Origin: an uncultured Collinsella sp.
Lineage (GTDB): Bacteria; Actinomycetota; Coriobacteriia; Coriobacteriales; Coriobacteriaceae
NCBI GenBank assembly: GCA_902482035.1
Contig: CABSYW010000008.1
Span: forward strand, 1-64,000
Direction of reading: 5' to 3'
DNA: 64,000 nucleotides
The position numbers and the translations under genes were made by a program. The notes below the pieces were generated by a model. That model saw only the letters and a program-made list of their open reading frames with translations. It searched no databases and was not told the DNA's origin. Positions 15,615 through 22,575 of this stretch are shown piece by piece. Every line of letters begins with the position of its first letter. Position 1 is the stretch's first letter.

Positions 15615-16175
15615 TTAGCCAAAGTAGCGCTTGAGCAGGCCGGCGAAAGCCTTGCCGTGGCGGGCCTCGTCGCGAGCCATCTCGTGCACGGTGTCGTGGA
15701 TGGCATCGAGGCCAGCGGCCTTGGCGCGCTTAGCAAGATCGGTCTTGCCGGCGGTGGCGCCGTTCTCGGCCTCAACGCGCATCTCGAGGTTCTTCTTGGT
15801 GGAGTCGGTCACGACCTCGCCCAGGAGCTCAGCGAACTTGGCGGCATGCTCGGCCTCCTCGTGGGCAGCCTTCTCCCAGTACAGGCCGATCTCGGGATAG
15901 CCCTCGCGATGGGCGACGCGAGCCATGGCCAGGTACATACCGACCTCGGAGCACTCGCCCTCAAAGTTGGCGCGCAGGTCGGCAACGATGTCCTCAGAGA
16001 CGCCCTCCATCTTGGCGACGCCCACGACGTGCTCGGCAGCCCACTCGAGCTGGCCCTCCTCCTGCTTCAGGAAACGAGAACCGGGAACGCCGCACTGGGG
16101 GCACTTGAAGTCCTCGGGCAGCTGGTCGCCGTCGAACTCTTCCACATAACCGCAAACGGGGCAAACAAACTTCAT
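15615..16175 (-). CDS. Reverse-type rubrerythrin
   Basis: This 186-residue cytoplasmic peroxide-reducing protein is typical of anaerobes. A rubredoxin domain comes first (C5, C8, C25, C28 in CPVCGY and CPQCGV), followed by a ferritin-like diiron four-helix domain with E-x-x-H-type ligands (GECSEVGMYLAMARVAHREG, AAHEEAEHAAKF, EMARDEARHGKAF). This rubredoxin-first order is that of reverse rubrerythrins. ATG 16175 is chosen because AAAGGAT lies upstream; the longer frame to 16280 adds a non-homologous basic stretch. It is a single-gene unit with its own terminator. The upstream gap (16176-16431) is AT-rich but I found no clear PerR box. Confidence 0.92.
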   Translation of the reverse strand: MKFVCPVCGYVEEFDGDQLPEDFKCPQCGVPGSRFLKQEEGQLEWAAEHVVGVAKMEGVSEDIVADLRANFEGECSEVGMYLAMARVAHREGYPEIGLYWEKAAHEEAEHAAKFAELLGEVVTDSTKKNLEMRVEAENGATAGKTDLAKRAKAAGLDAIHDTVHEMARDEARHGKAFAGLLKRYFG

Positions 16176-16379
16176 GATTCGATCCTTTCGATCGATGGCG
16201 ATTGCGCGCTCGTCCGGTCCCGTAAGGGCCCTCTCCGGACGTGCGTCTTGACGAGTTCTATTATCCATAAATGCAACCAAATGTGAAGCCTATTAGGAAT
16301 GATTTTTAATAAAACAATTTTGAGATATGAAGATGTTGATTGATTAACGATTGGCAGGCCGTCTTTGACCGCCGCTGAG

Positions 16380-16413
16380 TACAATCGGGCGAGCAAATGT
16401 TGACCTATCAACA
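16380..16413 (+). promoter_or_regulatory. -10 box and operator-like palindrome before the alcohol dehydrogenase gene
   Basis: TACAAT at 16380-16385 is a good -10 box. TGTTGA-CCTA-TCAACA (16398-16413), a perfect 6-bp inverted repeat, lies just after the expected transcription start and before the AAGGAG ribosome site, a position suited to repression. Confidence 0.45.
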
Positions 16414-16431
16414 AATGAAGGAGTTTCCTTT

Positions 16432-17652
16432 ATGCATCTAGCCCTTCGTGCCTGGTGCCGAACATATCAGACGGTTTTTCGCATTGCATTGCCGATCCTG
16501 CCCTATACCGAGCCGCGCATTTTAGAGCATGCCGAGGATGTGCCCGCGGTGCTTCAAAAGCGCTCGATCCAGAAGGTCCTTATCGTGACGGATCCCGGCA
16601 TTGCCCGTCTGGGGCTCACGGCACCGCTCGAGACGGCGCTCGCATCCAGGGGGATTGGCGTTACGGTCTATGCCGAAACGCGTGCAAACCCCACGGTTTC
16701 AAACGTGGAAGAAGCGGCGTCCCTGTATCGAGAGAGCGCCTGCCAGGCCATTATCGGCTTTGGCGGTGGCTCGGCCATGGACTGTGCCAAGGGCGTGGGC
16801 GCACGCATTGCGCAGCCAAACAAGCCCATCAACAAGATGCGCGGCCTGCTGCGGATTCATCGTCGCCTGCCGCTGCTCATCGCCGTTCCCACTACCGCCG
16901 GTACGGGAAGCGAAGCCACGCTTGCGGCGGTAATTACCGATGACGGGACGCACTACAAATACCCCATTAACGACTTTGTGCTCATCCCGCGTTTTGCAGT
17001 CCACGACCCCGAGTTTACGTGCGGCTTGCCCGCTTCCATTACGGGGCAGACGGGCATGGACGCCCTGACGCATGCCGTTGAGGCCTTTATCGGGCGAAGC
17101 ACCACGCCCTATACGCGTAAGATGGCGCGACAGGCGGTGCAGCTTATCCACGACAATTTGCTCGAGGCCCATGAGCATGGTGACGACATGCGCGCTCGTC
17201 GCAATATGCTTTCGGCGGCGTATAAGGCGGGCGTTGCGTTTACCCGCTCCTATGTCGGATATGTGCATGCCATCGCGCACAGTCTGGGCGGGCGTTACGG
17301 GATTCCGCACGGCTTGGCCAACGCCATCATCCTGCCGCACATGCTTCGCGCCTATGGCGAAGCTGCTGCTCCTAAGCTCGCTGATCTCGCCCGCATGGCC
17401 GGCATCGTGCCGGTTAACGCGCAGGACAGCCTGGCGGCCGAGGCCTTTATCGATTGGATCGATTGCATGAACGAGATCCTGGGAATCCCCAAATATGTCT
17501 CGGGCATTCGCCGCTCCGACATTCCCGAGATGGCGGCGCATGCCGATGCCGAGGCCAATCCGCTGTACCCCGTTCCGCTTTTGATGGACCGCTTGGAGCT
17601 CGAGCGTATGTACGAGGTCGTCGCGGGTGGTATGTTTGAGGACGAGAACTAG
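16432..17652 (+). CDS. Iron-containing alcohol dehydrogenase
   Basis: This 406-residue group III (Fe-dependent) alcohol dehydrogenase catalyses NAD(P)H-linked aldehyde/alcohol interconversion. GFGGGSAMDCAKG is the nucleotide-binding glycine-rich loop; MDALTHAVEAF, HAIAHSLGGRYGIPHGLANA hold the Asp and three His metal ligands. It is preceded by AAGGAG 8 nt before ATG. A 9-bp gap separates it from an aldehyde dehydrogenase gene, so both are cotranscribed and probably act in sequence on the same substrate. The N-terminal ~25 residues (hydrophobic, LALRAWCRTYQTVF) are longer than usual but fit some long-chain or glycerol-like members. Substrate unknown. Confidence 0.9.
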   Translation: MHLALRAWCRTYQTVFRIALPILPYTEPRILEHAEDVPAVLQKRSIQKVLIVTDPGIARLGLTAPLETALASRGIGVTVYAETRANPTVSNVEEAASLYRESACQAIIGFGGGSAMDCAKGVGARIAQPNKPINKMRGLLRIHRRLPLLIAVPTTAGTGSEATLAAVITDDGTHYKYPINDFVLIPRFAVHDPEFTCGLPASITGQTGMDALTHAVEAFIGRSTTPYTRKMARQAVQLIHDNLLEAHEHGDDMRARRNMLSAAYKAGVAFTRSYVGYVHAIAHSLGGRYGIPHGLANAIILPHMLRAYGEAAAPKLADLARMAGIVPVNAQDSLAAEAFIDWIDCMNEILGIPKYVSGIRRSDIPEMAAHADAEANPLYPVPLLMDRLELERMYEVVAGGMFEDEN

Positions 17653-17661
17653 GAGGGTGCC

Positions 17662-19041
17662 ATGAACACCGAGGAAATTGCGCGCATCGTCGGCGATCAG
17701 CGCACTTACTTTAAAACGCACGCTACGTTTGATGTCGATGCCCGACGTCGCGCGCTCGTGAGTTTACGCGATGCGGTACGGGCGCACGAGGCCGATATTG
17801 CCCATGCACTCAAGACCGATTTGGGAAAGTCGCATGACGAGGCATATATGTGCGAGATCGGCACGTCGCTTTCCGAGATTCGTCATCAGATCGCTCACGT
17901 GGCTCGATGGAGTCGTCCGCGCCTGCGTCCGTGTGACCTTGCCAACGCCGTGAGCGCGTGCAAAACGCAAGCCGTGCCCTATGGCGTCACGCTCATCATG
18001 GCTCCGTGGAACTACCCGTTTTTGCTAACACTCGAGCCGCTCGCCGGCGCCCTTGCCGCGGGCAATACCGTGGTCATCAAGCCGAGTGCCTATGCTCCGG
18101 CATCGAGCGCGGTGCTCAAGCAAATCTGTGAAGAGGCATTTGATCCGCGCCTGGTGACGGTTGTCGAGGGCGGGCGCGCCGAGAACGAAGCGTTGCTCGA
18201 TGAGTGCTGGGACAAGATCTTCTTTACCGGTAGCGTTCCGGTCGGCAAGCTCGTCATGGAGCGCGCGAGCAAAAACCTCACGCCTGTGACGCTTGAACTG
18301 GGTGGCAAGAGCCCCTGTATCGTGGATGCCTCCGCAAACTTGAAGGTGGCAGCACGCCGTATCGCCTTTGGTAAGTGGCTCAACGTGGGGCAGACCTGCG
18401 TGGCGCCCGACTACCTGCTGGTCGATGCGCGCGTGCACGACGAGCTGCTGGACCTTATCAAGGAGGAGGCCCGCCGTATGTTTGGCGAGCATCCGCTCGA
18501 TAACGAGGACTACGGGCATATCGTCAACGCCAAGCATTTTGCGCGTGCGCGCGGGCTGATTGATCCCGATAAGGTCGTGCTTGGAGGTACCGCGCGCGAG
18601 ACGTCGCTCAAGATCGAGCCGACGATTTTGGACGGCGTGACCCCCGATGACGCCGTGATGCAGGAGGAGATTTTCGGCCCCATCTTGCCGGTGCTGACGT
18701 TTGAGAGCCTAGACGAGGCCGAAGCGTTTATTACGGATCGTCCAACGCCGCTGGCCCTGTATATCTTTAGCCAGGACCGTACGGTTCAACAGCGCTTTGT
18801 GCGCTACGTGCCCTTTGGCGGCGGCTGCGTCAACGACACCATCATGCACTTGGCTACGAGCCATATGGGCTTTGGCGGCATGGGCGCGAGCGGTATGGGG
18901 CAGTACCATGGCCGCGAGAGCTTCGATACGTTTAGCCACAAGAAGAGCATCGTGAACAAGGCAACCTGGCTGGACGTGCCGTTTCGGTATGCGCCCTACG
19001 CAAGCTGGAAGCACAAATTCGTGCGCATGTTTGTGCATTAG
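17662..19041 (+). CDS. Aldehyde dehydrogenase, class 3 / fatty-aldehyde type
   Basis: This 459-residue NAD(P)-dependent aldehyde dehydrogenase has PWNYPF, catalytic Glu in LELGGKSP and nucleophile Cys in NVGQTCVAPDY, all in place. The overall length and the C-terminal FDTFSHKKSIVNK followed by a basic/aromatic tail (LDVPFRYAPYASWKHKFVRMFVH) match ALDH3-like enzymes that handle medium or long-chain aldehydes. AGGAGG precedes the ATG. It is second gene of the adh-aldh operon, ended by the 19050-19083 terminator. Together the two could oxidise fatty alcohols to acids or the reverse; direction is not shown. Confidence 0.9.
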   Translation: MNTEEIARIVGDQRTYFKTHATFDVDARRRALVSLRDAVRAHEADIAHALKTDLGKSHDEAYMCEIGTSLSEIRHQIAHVARWSRPRLRPCDLANAVSACKTQAVPYGVTLIMAPWNYPFLLTLEPLAGALAAGNTVVIKPSAYAPASSAVLKQICEEAFDPRLVTVVEGGRAENEALLDECWDKIFFTGSVPVGKLVMERASKNLTPVTLELGGKSPCIVDASANLKVAARRIAFGKWLNVGQTCVAPDYLLVDARVHDELLDLIKEEARRMFGEHPLDNEDYGHIVNAKHFARARGLIDPDKVVLGGTARETSLKIEPTILDGVTPDDAVMQEEIFGPILPVLTFESLDEAEAFITDRPTPLALYIFSQDRTVQQRFVRYVPFGGGCVNDTIMHLATSHMGFGGMGASGMGQYHGRESFDTFSHKKSIVNKATWLDVPFRYAPYASWKHKFVRMFVH

Positions 19042-19049
19042 AAAAGGGC

Positions 19050-19083
19050 GCAGGTAATACGAACAAGTGTTCCTATTACCTGC
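19050..19083 (+). terminator. Terminator of the adh-aldh operon
   Basis: GCAGGTAATA (19050-19059) pairs with TATTACCTGC (19074-19083), with an inner GAACA/TGTTC stem, followed by ATTTTGCG. Confidence 0.75.
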
Positions 19084-19146
19084 ATTTTGCGTTAGACTAC
19101 TGTTATGGAGCACGGATGGGCCAACTCCCTTTAGAAGGGATTTGGT

Positions 19147-19230
19147 ATGAACGTAAGCGATGTTATTTCGTTATTGGCGTTGTTGATTGCGGCTATCGAA
19201 CTCGGTCTGTTTATCGGCCGAATGAAATAG
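19147..19230 (+). CDS. 27-residue hydrophobic peptide, putative holin-like type I toxin
   Basis: The product MNVSDVISLLALLIAAIELG continues LFIGRMK. It is one membrane segment with a short basic end, the pattern of Hol-Tox / type I toxin peptides of Gram-positive bacteria (short polar N-terminus with E/D before a ~20-residue helix). AAGGG lies 9 nt upstream of ATG. It sits in a 400-bp non-operonic gap behind a strong terminator, and the following ~150 bp are non-coding and GC-rich, where an antisense antitoxin RNA would be expected in such systems. No experimental evidence; recognised from size, pattern and context only. Confidence 0.5.
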   Translation: MNVSDVISLLALLIAAIELGLFIGRMK

Positions 19231-19466
19231 CCGCCCCCGCGTAAGCGAAGACGGCCACTTCTCACGATGAAAACGTGTATCGGAGTTGGCAAGACCCGCG
19301 GCAACGGGTGCCATCCGTGTTCCTATCTTATCTGCAAGCGTTCTGTCGCGCAAGCGTTGAGGCAAACGATTGAAGGACGCAGACAGGATGTATTTGTGTC
19401 CGCACGGGACCGTAGACTTCTCAATAAGGTTACACACCGGTTTATCCGGCTGTTAGAGGAGCTGCT
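19231..19466. other. Non-coding region after the putative toxin; possible antisense RNA location
   Basis: No convincing gene. CCGCCCCCGCG follows the toxin stop directly, and CCCGCGGCAACGGG (19299-19312) can form a small hairpin. In Hol-Tox loci a convergent small RNA overlaps the toxin 3' end, which would be encoded here on the minus strand. I could not fix its promoter. Confidence 0.3.
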
Positions 19467-19793
19467 ATGTACGAGCCTTCACGTGTTCTTCTGTCATTTC
19501 ACATTGCAGGATTTCAGTATGCCGATGGCGCCTTGGTCCTGGGCGATCTTAAAGCGGGCGATAAGCTGACGCTGTGTGCCGAGCGCGATAATCCCCATGA
19601 CCCTGAGGCGGTTGCGATCTATTACGGCAACACCAAGCTTGGCTATGTTCCGGGAAACGAGGTCGGCCCGCTGTCCTTGATGATGTATTACGGCCACGAG
19701 GACGTATTTGAGGCCCGCGTGCAACAGGTTGCTCCCGAGCGCAGCCCGTGGCATCAGGTGCGCGTTGGCCTCTATGTGGTGGATGCTCGCTAA
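19467..19793 (+). CDS. HIRAN-domain protein
   Basis: This 108-residue protein consists almost entirely of a HIRAN domain: FHIAGFQYADGALVLGDLKA, LCAERDNPHDPEAVAIYYGN and KLGYVPGNEV form the conserved strand-turn-strand blocks. HIRAN domains bind single-stranded DNA 3' ends in HLTF/Rad5-type helicases and occur alone in many bacteria, often with no known partner. GAGGAG lies 5-6 nt before the ATG. An 18-bp gap links it to a small charged protein gene, and a metallophosphoesterase and a nuclease-like gene follow on the same strand. Confidence 0.85.
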   Translation: MYEPSRVLLSFHIAGFQYADGALVLGDLKAGDKLTLCAERDNPHDPEAVAIYYGNTKLGYVPGNEVGPLSLMMYYGHEDVFEARVQQVAPERSPWHQVRVGLYVVDAR

Positions 19794-19811
19794 TCGGTAA
19801 GGGAAGCTGCC

Positions 19812-19991
19812 ATGTTTGACGACGATGACCTGTTCGATTTGACGGATGATCCGTTTGAATGGGATATGCTACTCGATGACGATGAGTTGGAGCAGGGCCG
19901 TAGGAAACGGCAGGACAAGAAAACTCAGGGTGACGCTTCGAAAAAGCAAGACAAGCGCCGCCGCGGACTGTTCGGCGGGCTCTTTGGCTAA
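19812..19991 (+). CDS. Small charged protein, 59 residues, unknown function
   Basis: The product is split in charge: acidic first half (MFDDDDLFDLTDDPFEWDML) and a strongly basic second half rich in Arg, Lys and Gln, ending GLFGGLFG. AAGGGA lies about 8 nt upstream of the ATG. It follows the HIRAN gene by 18 bp on the same strand and is probably cotranscribed with it. No family recognised; the pattern suggests a disordered protein that could bind nucleic acid or a partner. The gene is real on the basis of spacing, ribosome site and codon pattern. Confidence 0.55.
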   Translation: MFDDDDLFDLTDDPFEWDMLLDDDELEQGRRKRQDKKTQGDASKKQDKRRRGLFGGLFG

Positions 19992-20057
19992 CCGCTGCAT
20001 CGCTGTGTCTGTATACTTAGCACCAGTTTGACGCGTTGCGAAATGAGGGCATAGACG

Positions 20058-20603
20058 ATGATGTGGTTTACCGCCGACCTACACCTGGGCGATACGAATA
20101 TCTTGCACGATATGGATCGACCGTTTGATTCGGTCGAGGAGATGAACCGCAGGGTCACCGATGCCATTAATGAGTGCGTGGCGGCGGACGACCGTCTCTA
20201 TATCTTGGGAGACTTTACCTATCGTTTGCCCCTAGCGGACGCCGTGCACCTGCGCGAGCGTATCGAATGCAAGAATGTGACGCTCATCTGCGGTAACCAT
20301 GACGGCGACTGGGAAGATCCCGACGCCCCGCAAATTTGGGAAGACGTGCGCGATTACCTGGAGGTTGCTCCCGGCTATGCCAAGGGCCATCGTCTGGTGA
20401 TGAGCCATTACCCCATGCTCAGCTGGAATGGTAAGGCGCGTGGTGCCATCATGCTACACGGGCATATCCACAGCAGAGGAGACCGCACCAACGTGCGCAA
20501 TCGCGACCGCGAACGTCCTATCTTTCGCTACGATGTCGGCCTCGACGCCAACGAGTACAAGCCCGTAAGCCGCGACCAGATTCTTAGCTTCTTTGGGCTA
20601 TAG
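20058..20603 (+). CDS. Metallophosphoesterase (calcineurin-like)
   Basis: This 181-residue protein has all canonical motifs of the family: DLHLG (metal I), LGDFT, GNHD, SHYP and HGHIHS. These bind two divalent metals and act on phosphodiesters or phosphomonoesters. The short form with a GNHD and a C-terminal GLDAN block resembles phage or small bacterial phosphoesterases (YfcE-like but distinct). GAGGG is just upstream; ATG 20058 or 20061 are both possible. It is followed by a hairpin pair before the DUF2130 gene. Confidence 0.88.
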   Translation: MMWFTADLHLGDTNILHDMDRPFDSVEEMNRRVTDAINECVAADDRLYILGDFTYRLPLADAVHLRERIECKNVTLICGNHDGDWEDPDAPQIWEDVRDYLEVAPGYAKGHRLVMSHYPMLSWNGKARGAIMLHGHIHSRGDRTNVRNRDRERPIFRYDVGLDANEYKPVSRDQILSFFGL

Positions 20604-20686
20604 GGCGCCAGAACCACCACAATAGGGATAGGCACCTTTGCGGTGGTTCCGGCGCCGTTGCCATTATGGCGGCGGCGCCTTTTTTG
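20604..20686 (+). terminator. Two mutually exclusive hairpins between the phosphoesterase and DUF2130 genes
   Basis: GGCGCC-A-GAACCACC (20604-20618) can pair with GGTGGTTC-C-GGCGCC (20642-20656). The same GGCGCC at 20651-20656, extended by G, can instead pair with CGGCGCC just before TTTTTT (about 20673-20686), forming a rho-independent terminator. The two structures cannot coexist, as in an attenuator; alternatively the second is a simple terminator. Confidence 0.6.
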
Positions 20687-20743
20687 TCCGTGCAGCGCGG
20701 TAGAGTGTAGGCGGTTGAAATTTGCGTTCATCGAGGAGCTGCT

Positions 20744-22501
20744 ATGAATGAGATCAAGTGCCCGCATTGTGGCGAAGTCTTTAAGGTCGATGCGTCTGGC
20801 TATGCGGATATTGTCAAGCAAGTGCGCGATGCCGAGTTTTCGCGCGACCTGGATGAGCGTGTGAAGGCAGTCCAGCGCGAGGGCGAGCAGGCGCTGGAGC
20901 TTGAGCGCTCGCGTTTGACGGCTGCCTTGCAAAAGGCAGAGTCTCAGCGCAACGCTCAGCTTATCGAGCAGAAGAACGCTGCAGCTCAACAGCTGGCACA
21001 AGAGGTTGCCAAGCGCGATGCTGAGCTTGCCGAGCTGCGCGCCAAGCTCGAGGGCGCTGCCGCAGAGCGCGAGAGTGCAAGCCAGCGCGCGGCGATTGAG
21101 GCCCGTGCCGACGCTCAAAAGGAAAACGCCGAGCTTCAGCGAGAAATCGACAATTTGCGTGCGCAGCTGGAGCGCAAAGATGACGAAGCTAAGCTCGTCG
21201 AGTCGGCGGCGCGCAACGCTGCTCAAAACGATTTAGCTGCACGTGATGCTCAGATTGCCGAGCTGCAGGCCAGGCTTGCCGCGGCGGACAAGGCCCAGGA
21301 GATGGCGCTTGCCGCCGCTGCGGCTGAGTCGCAGCGCGAGCTCGATGCCGCTCGCAGCGAGGCCGAGCGCGCGCTTACTGACTATCGCGCGACGGTACAA
21401 GAGAAGTTTTCCGCCGCTAAGGCACAGTCCGAGCAAGAGGCCGAGGGTCTGCGCGCCCAGCTGCGCGAGCAGGAACTGATGGCAAAAATGAACCTGTCGG
21501 AGGCGGTTGCCGCGGCGGAGCGAGAGCGCGATGAGGCACGTGCCAAGCTGACGAGTGAGCTGGCGGTGCGCGATTCTCGCGAGGAACAGGCTAAGGCGGC
21601 GCATGAGCTCGAGCTCGCGCAGGCCAAGCGCGCGAGCGATGACCTGATTCGCTACAAGGACGAAGAGATTGAGCGTCTTAAGGACATGAAGGTACGCCTG
21701 TCCACCAAGATGGTGGGCGAGTCGCTCGAGCAGCACTGCGAGACCGAGTTCAATCGCCTGCGCATGACGGCGTTTCCCAACGCGTACTTCGAGAAAGATA
21801 ACGATGCGTCCGAGGGCACCAAGGGCGACTTTATCTTCCGCGAGTGCGACGCGAGCGGCAACGAGGTCATTTCGATTATGTTCGAGATGAAAAACGAGAA
21901 CGACGAGACCGCGACCAAGCACAAAAACGAGGACTTCTTTAAGAAACTCGATCACGATCGTCGCCAGAAAGGCTGTGAGTACGCGGTGCTCTGCACACTG
22001 CTCGAGCCCGAAAGCGAGCTTTACAACGCCGGCATCGTGGACGTGAGCTATCGCTACGAGAAGATGTACGTGATTCGCCCACAGTTCTTTATTCCCATGA
22101 TCACGCTTCTTCGCAACGCCGCCATGGGTTCGCTGCGCTATAAGCAGGAACTGGCGGAGTACAAACAGCAGAATATCGACGTCACGAACTTCGAAGCCAA
22201 GATGGAGAAGTTCAAGAATGATTTCGGTCGCAACTACGAGATCGCGAGCCGCAAGTTCCAAACGGCGATTGATGAGATCGACAAGACGATTAGCCACCTG
22301 CAGAAAACCAAGGAGGCGTTGCTGTCCTCCGAGAACAATCTGCGCCTAGCCAACAAGAAGGCGGACGATCTTACCATTCGCAAGCTCACGTGGGGCAACA
22401 AGACCATGAAGGCCGCGTTTGACGAGGCGCGCGGGGCTGCGACAGAGACAAACGATGAGCCAGCCGAGGCGGATTCGTATGAGGTCGAGGGTGCCGAGTA
22501 A
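20744..22501 (+). CDS. DUF2130 protein: zinc-finger-like N-terminus, coiled coil, PD-(D/E)XK-like C-terminus
   Basis: The 585-residue product begins with CPHCG (residues 6-10) of a partial zinc ribbon. Residues ~30-320 are a long Ala/Glu/Arg coiled coil. Residues ~325-500 are the DUF2130 domain, with GDFIFRE and IMFEMKNE giving the D...E-x-K arrangement of PD-(D/E)XK nucleases and a conserved GCEYAVLCTLLEP block. The family is of unknown function and widespread. GAGGAG precedes the ATG. Convergent with the DUF3516 helicase gene across a strong hairpin. Nuclease activity is inferred from the motif only. Confidence 0.82.
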   Translation: MNEIKCPHCGEVFKVDASGYADIVKQVRDAEFSRDLDERVKAVQREGEQALELERSRLTAALQKAESQRNAQLIEQKNAAAQQLAQEVAKRDAELAELRAKLEGAAAERESASQRAAIEARADAQKENAELQREIDNLRAQLERKDDEAKLVESAARNAAQNDLAARDAQIAELQARLAAADKAQEMALAAAAAESQRELDAARSEAERALTDYRATVQEKFSAAKAQSEQEAEGLRAQLREQELMAKMNLSEAVAAAERERDEARAKLTSELAVRDSREEQAKAAHELELAQAKRASDDLIRYKDEEIERLKDMKVRLSTKMVGESLEQHCETEFNRLRMTAFPNAYFEKDNDASEGTKGDFIFRECDASGNEVISIMFEMKNENDETATKHKNEDFFKKLDHDRRQKGCEYAVLCTLLEPESELYNAGIVDVSYRYEKMYVIRPQFFIPMITLLRNAAMGSLRYKQELAEYKQQNIDVTNFEAKMEKFKNDFGRNYEIASRKFQTAIDEIDKTISHLQKTKEALLSSENNLRLANKKADDLTIRKLTWGNKTMKAAFDEARGAATETNDEPAEADSYEVEGAE

Positions 22502-22524
22502 GGCATAGCGTATAGTGCAAAAGT

Positions 22525-22554
22525 GGGGCCGCTGGCGATATTGCCAGCGGCCCC
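22525..22554. terminator. Bidirectional terminator between DUF2130 and helicase genes
   Basis: GGGGCCGCTGGC-GATATT-GCCAGCGGCCCC, perfect 12-bp stem, followed by GTTTCGTT on the plus strand. Confidence 0.75.
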
Positions 22555-22575
22555 GTTTCGTTCCGGTAAGTTCGG

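Noticed and set aside
16176..16379. PerR operator upstream of the rubrerythrin gene
   Set aside because: The region is AT-rich but I found no sequence close to TTATAATNATTATAA.
19267..19569. 100-codon frame overlapping the HIRAN gene start
   Set aside because: No ribosome site, no family pattern, and it overlaps the well supported HIRAN gene in another phase.
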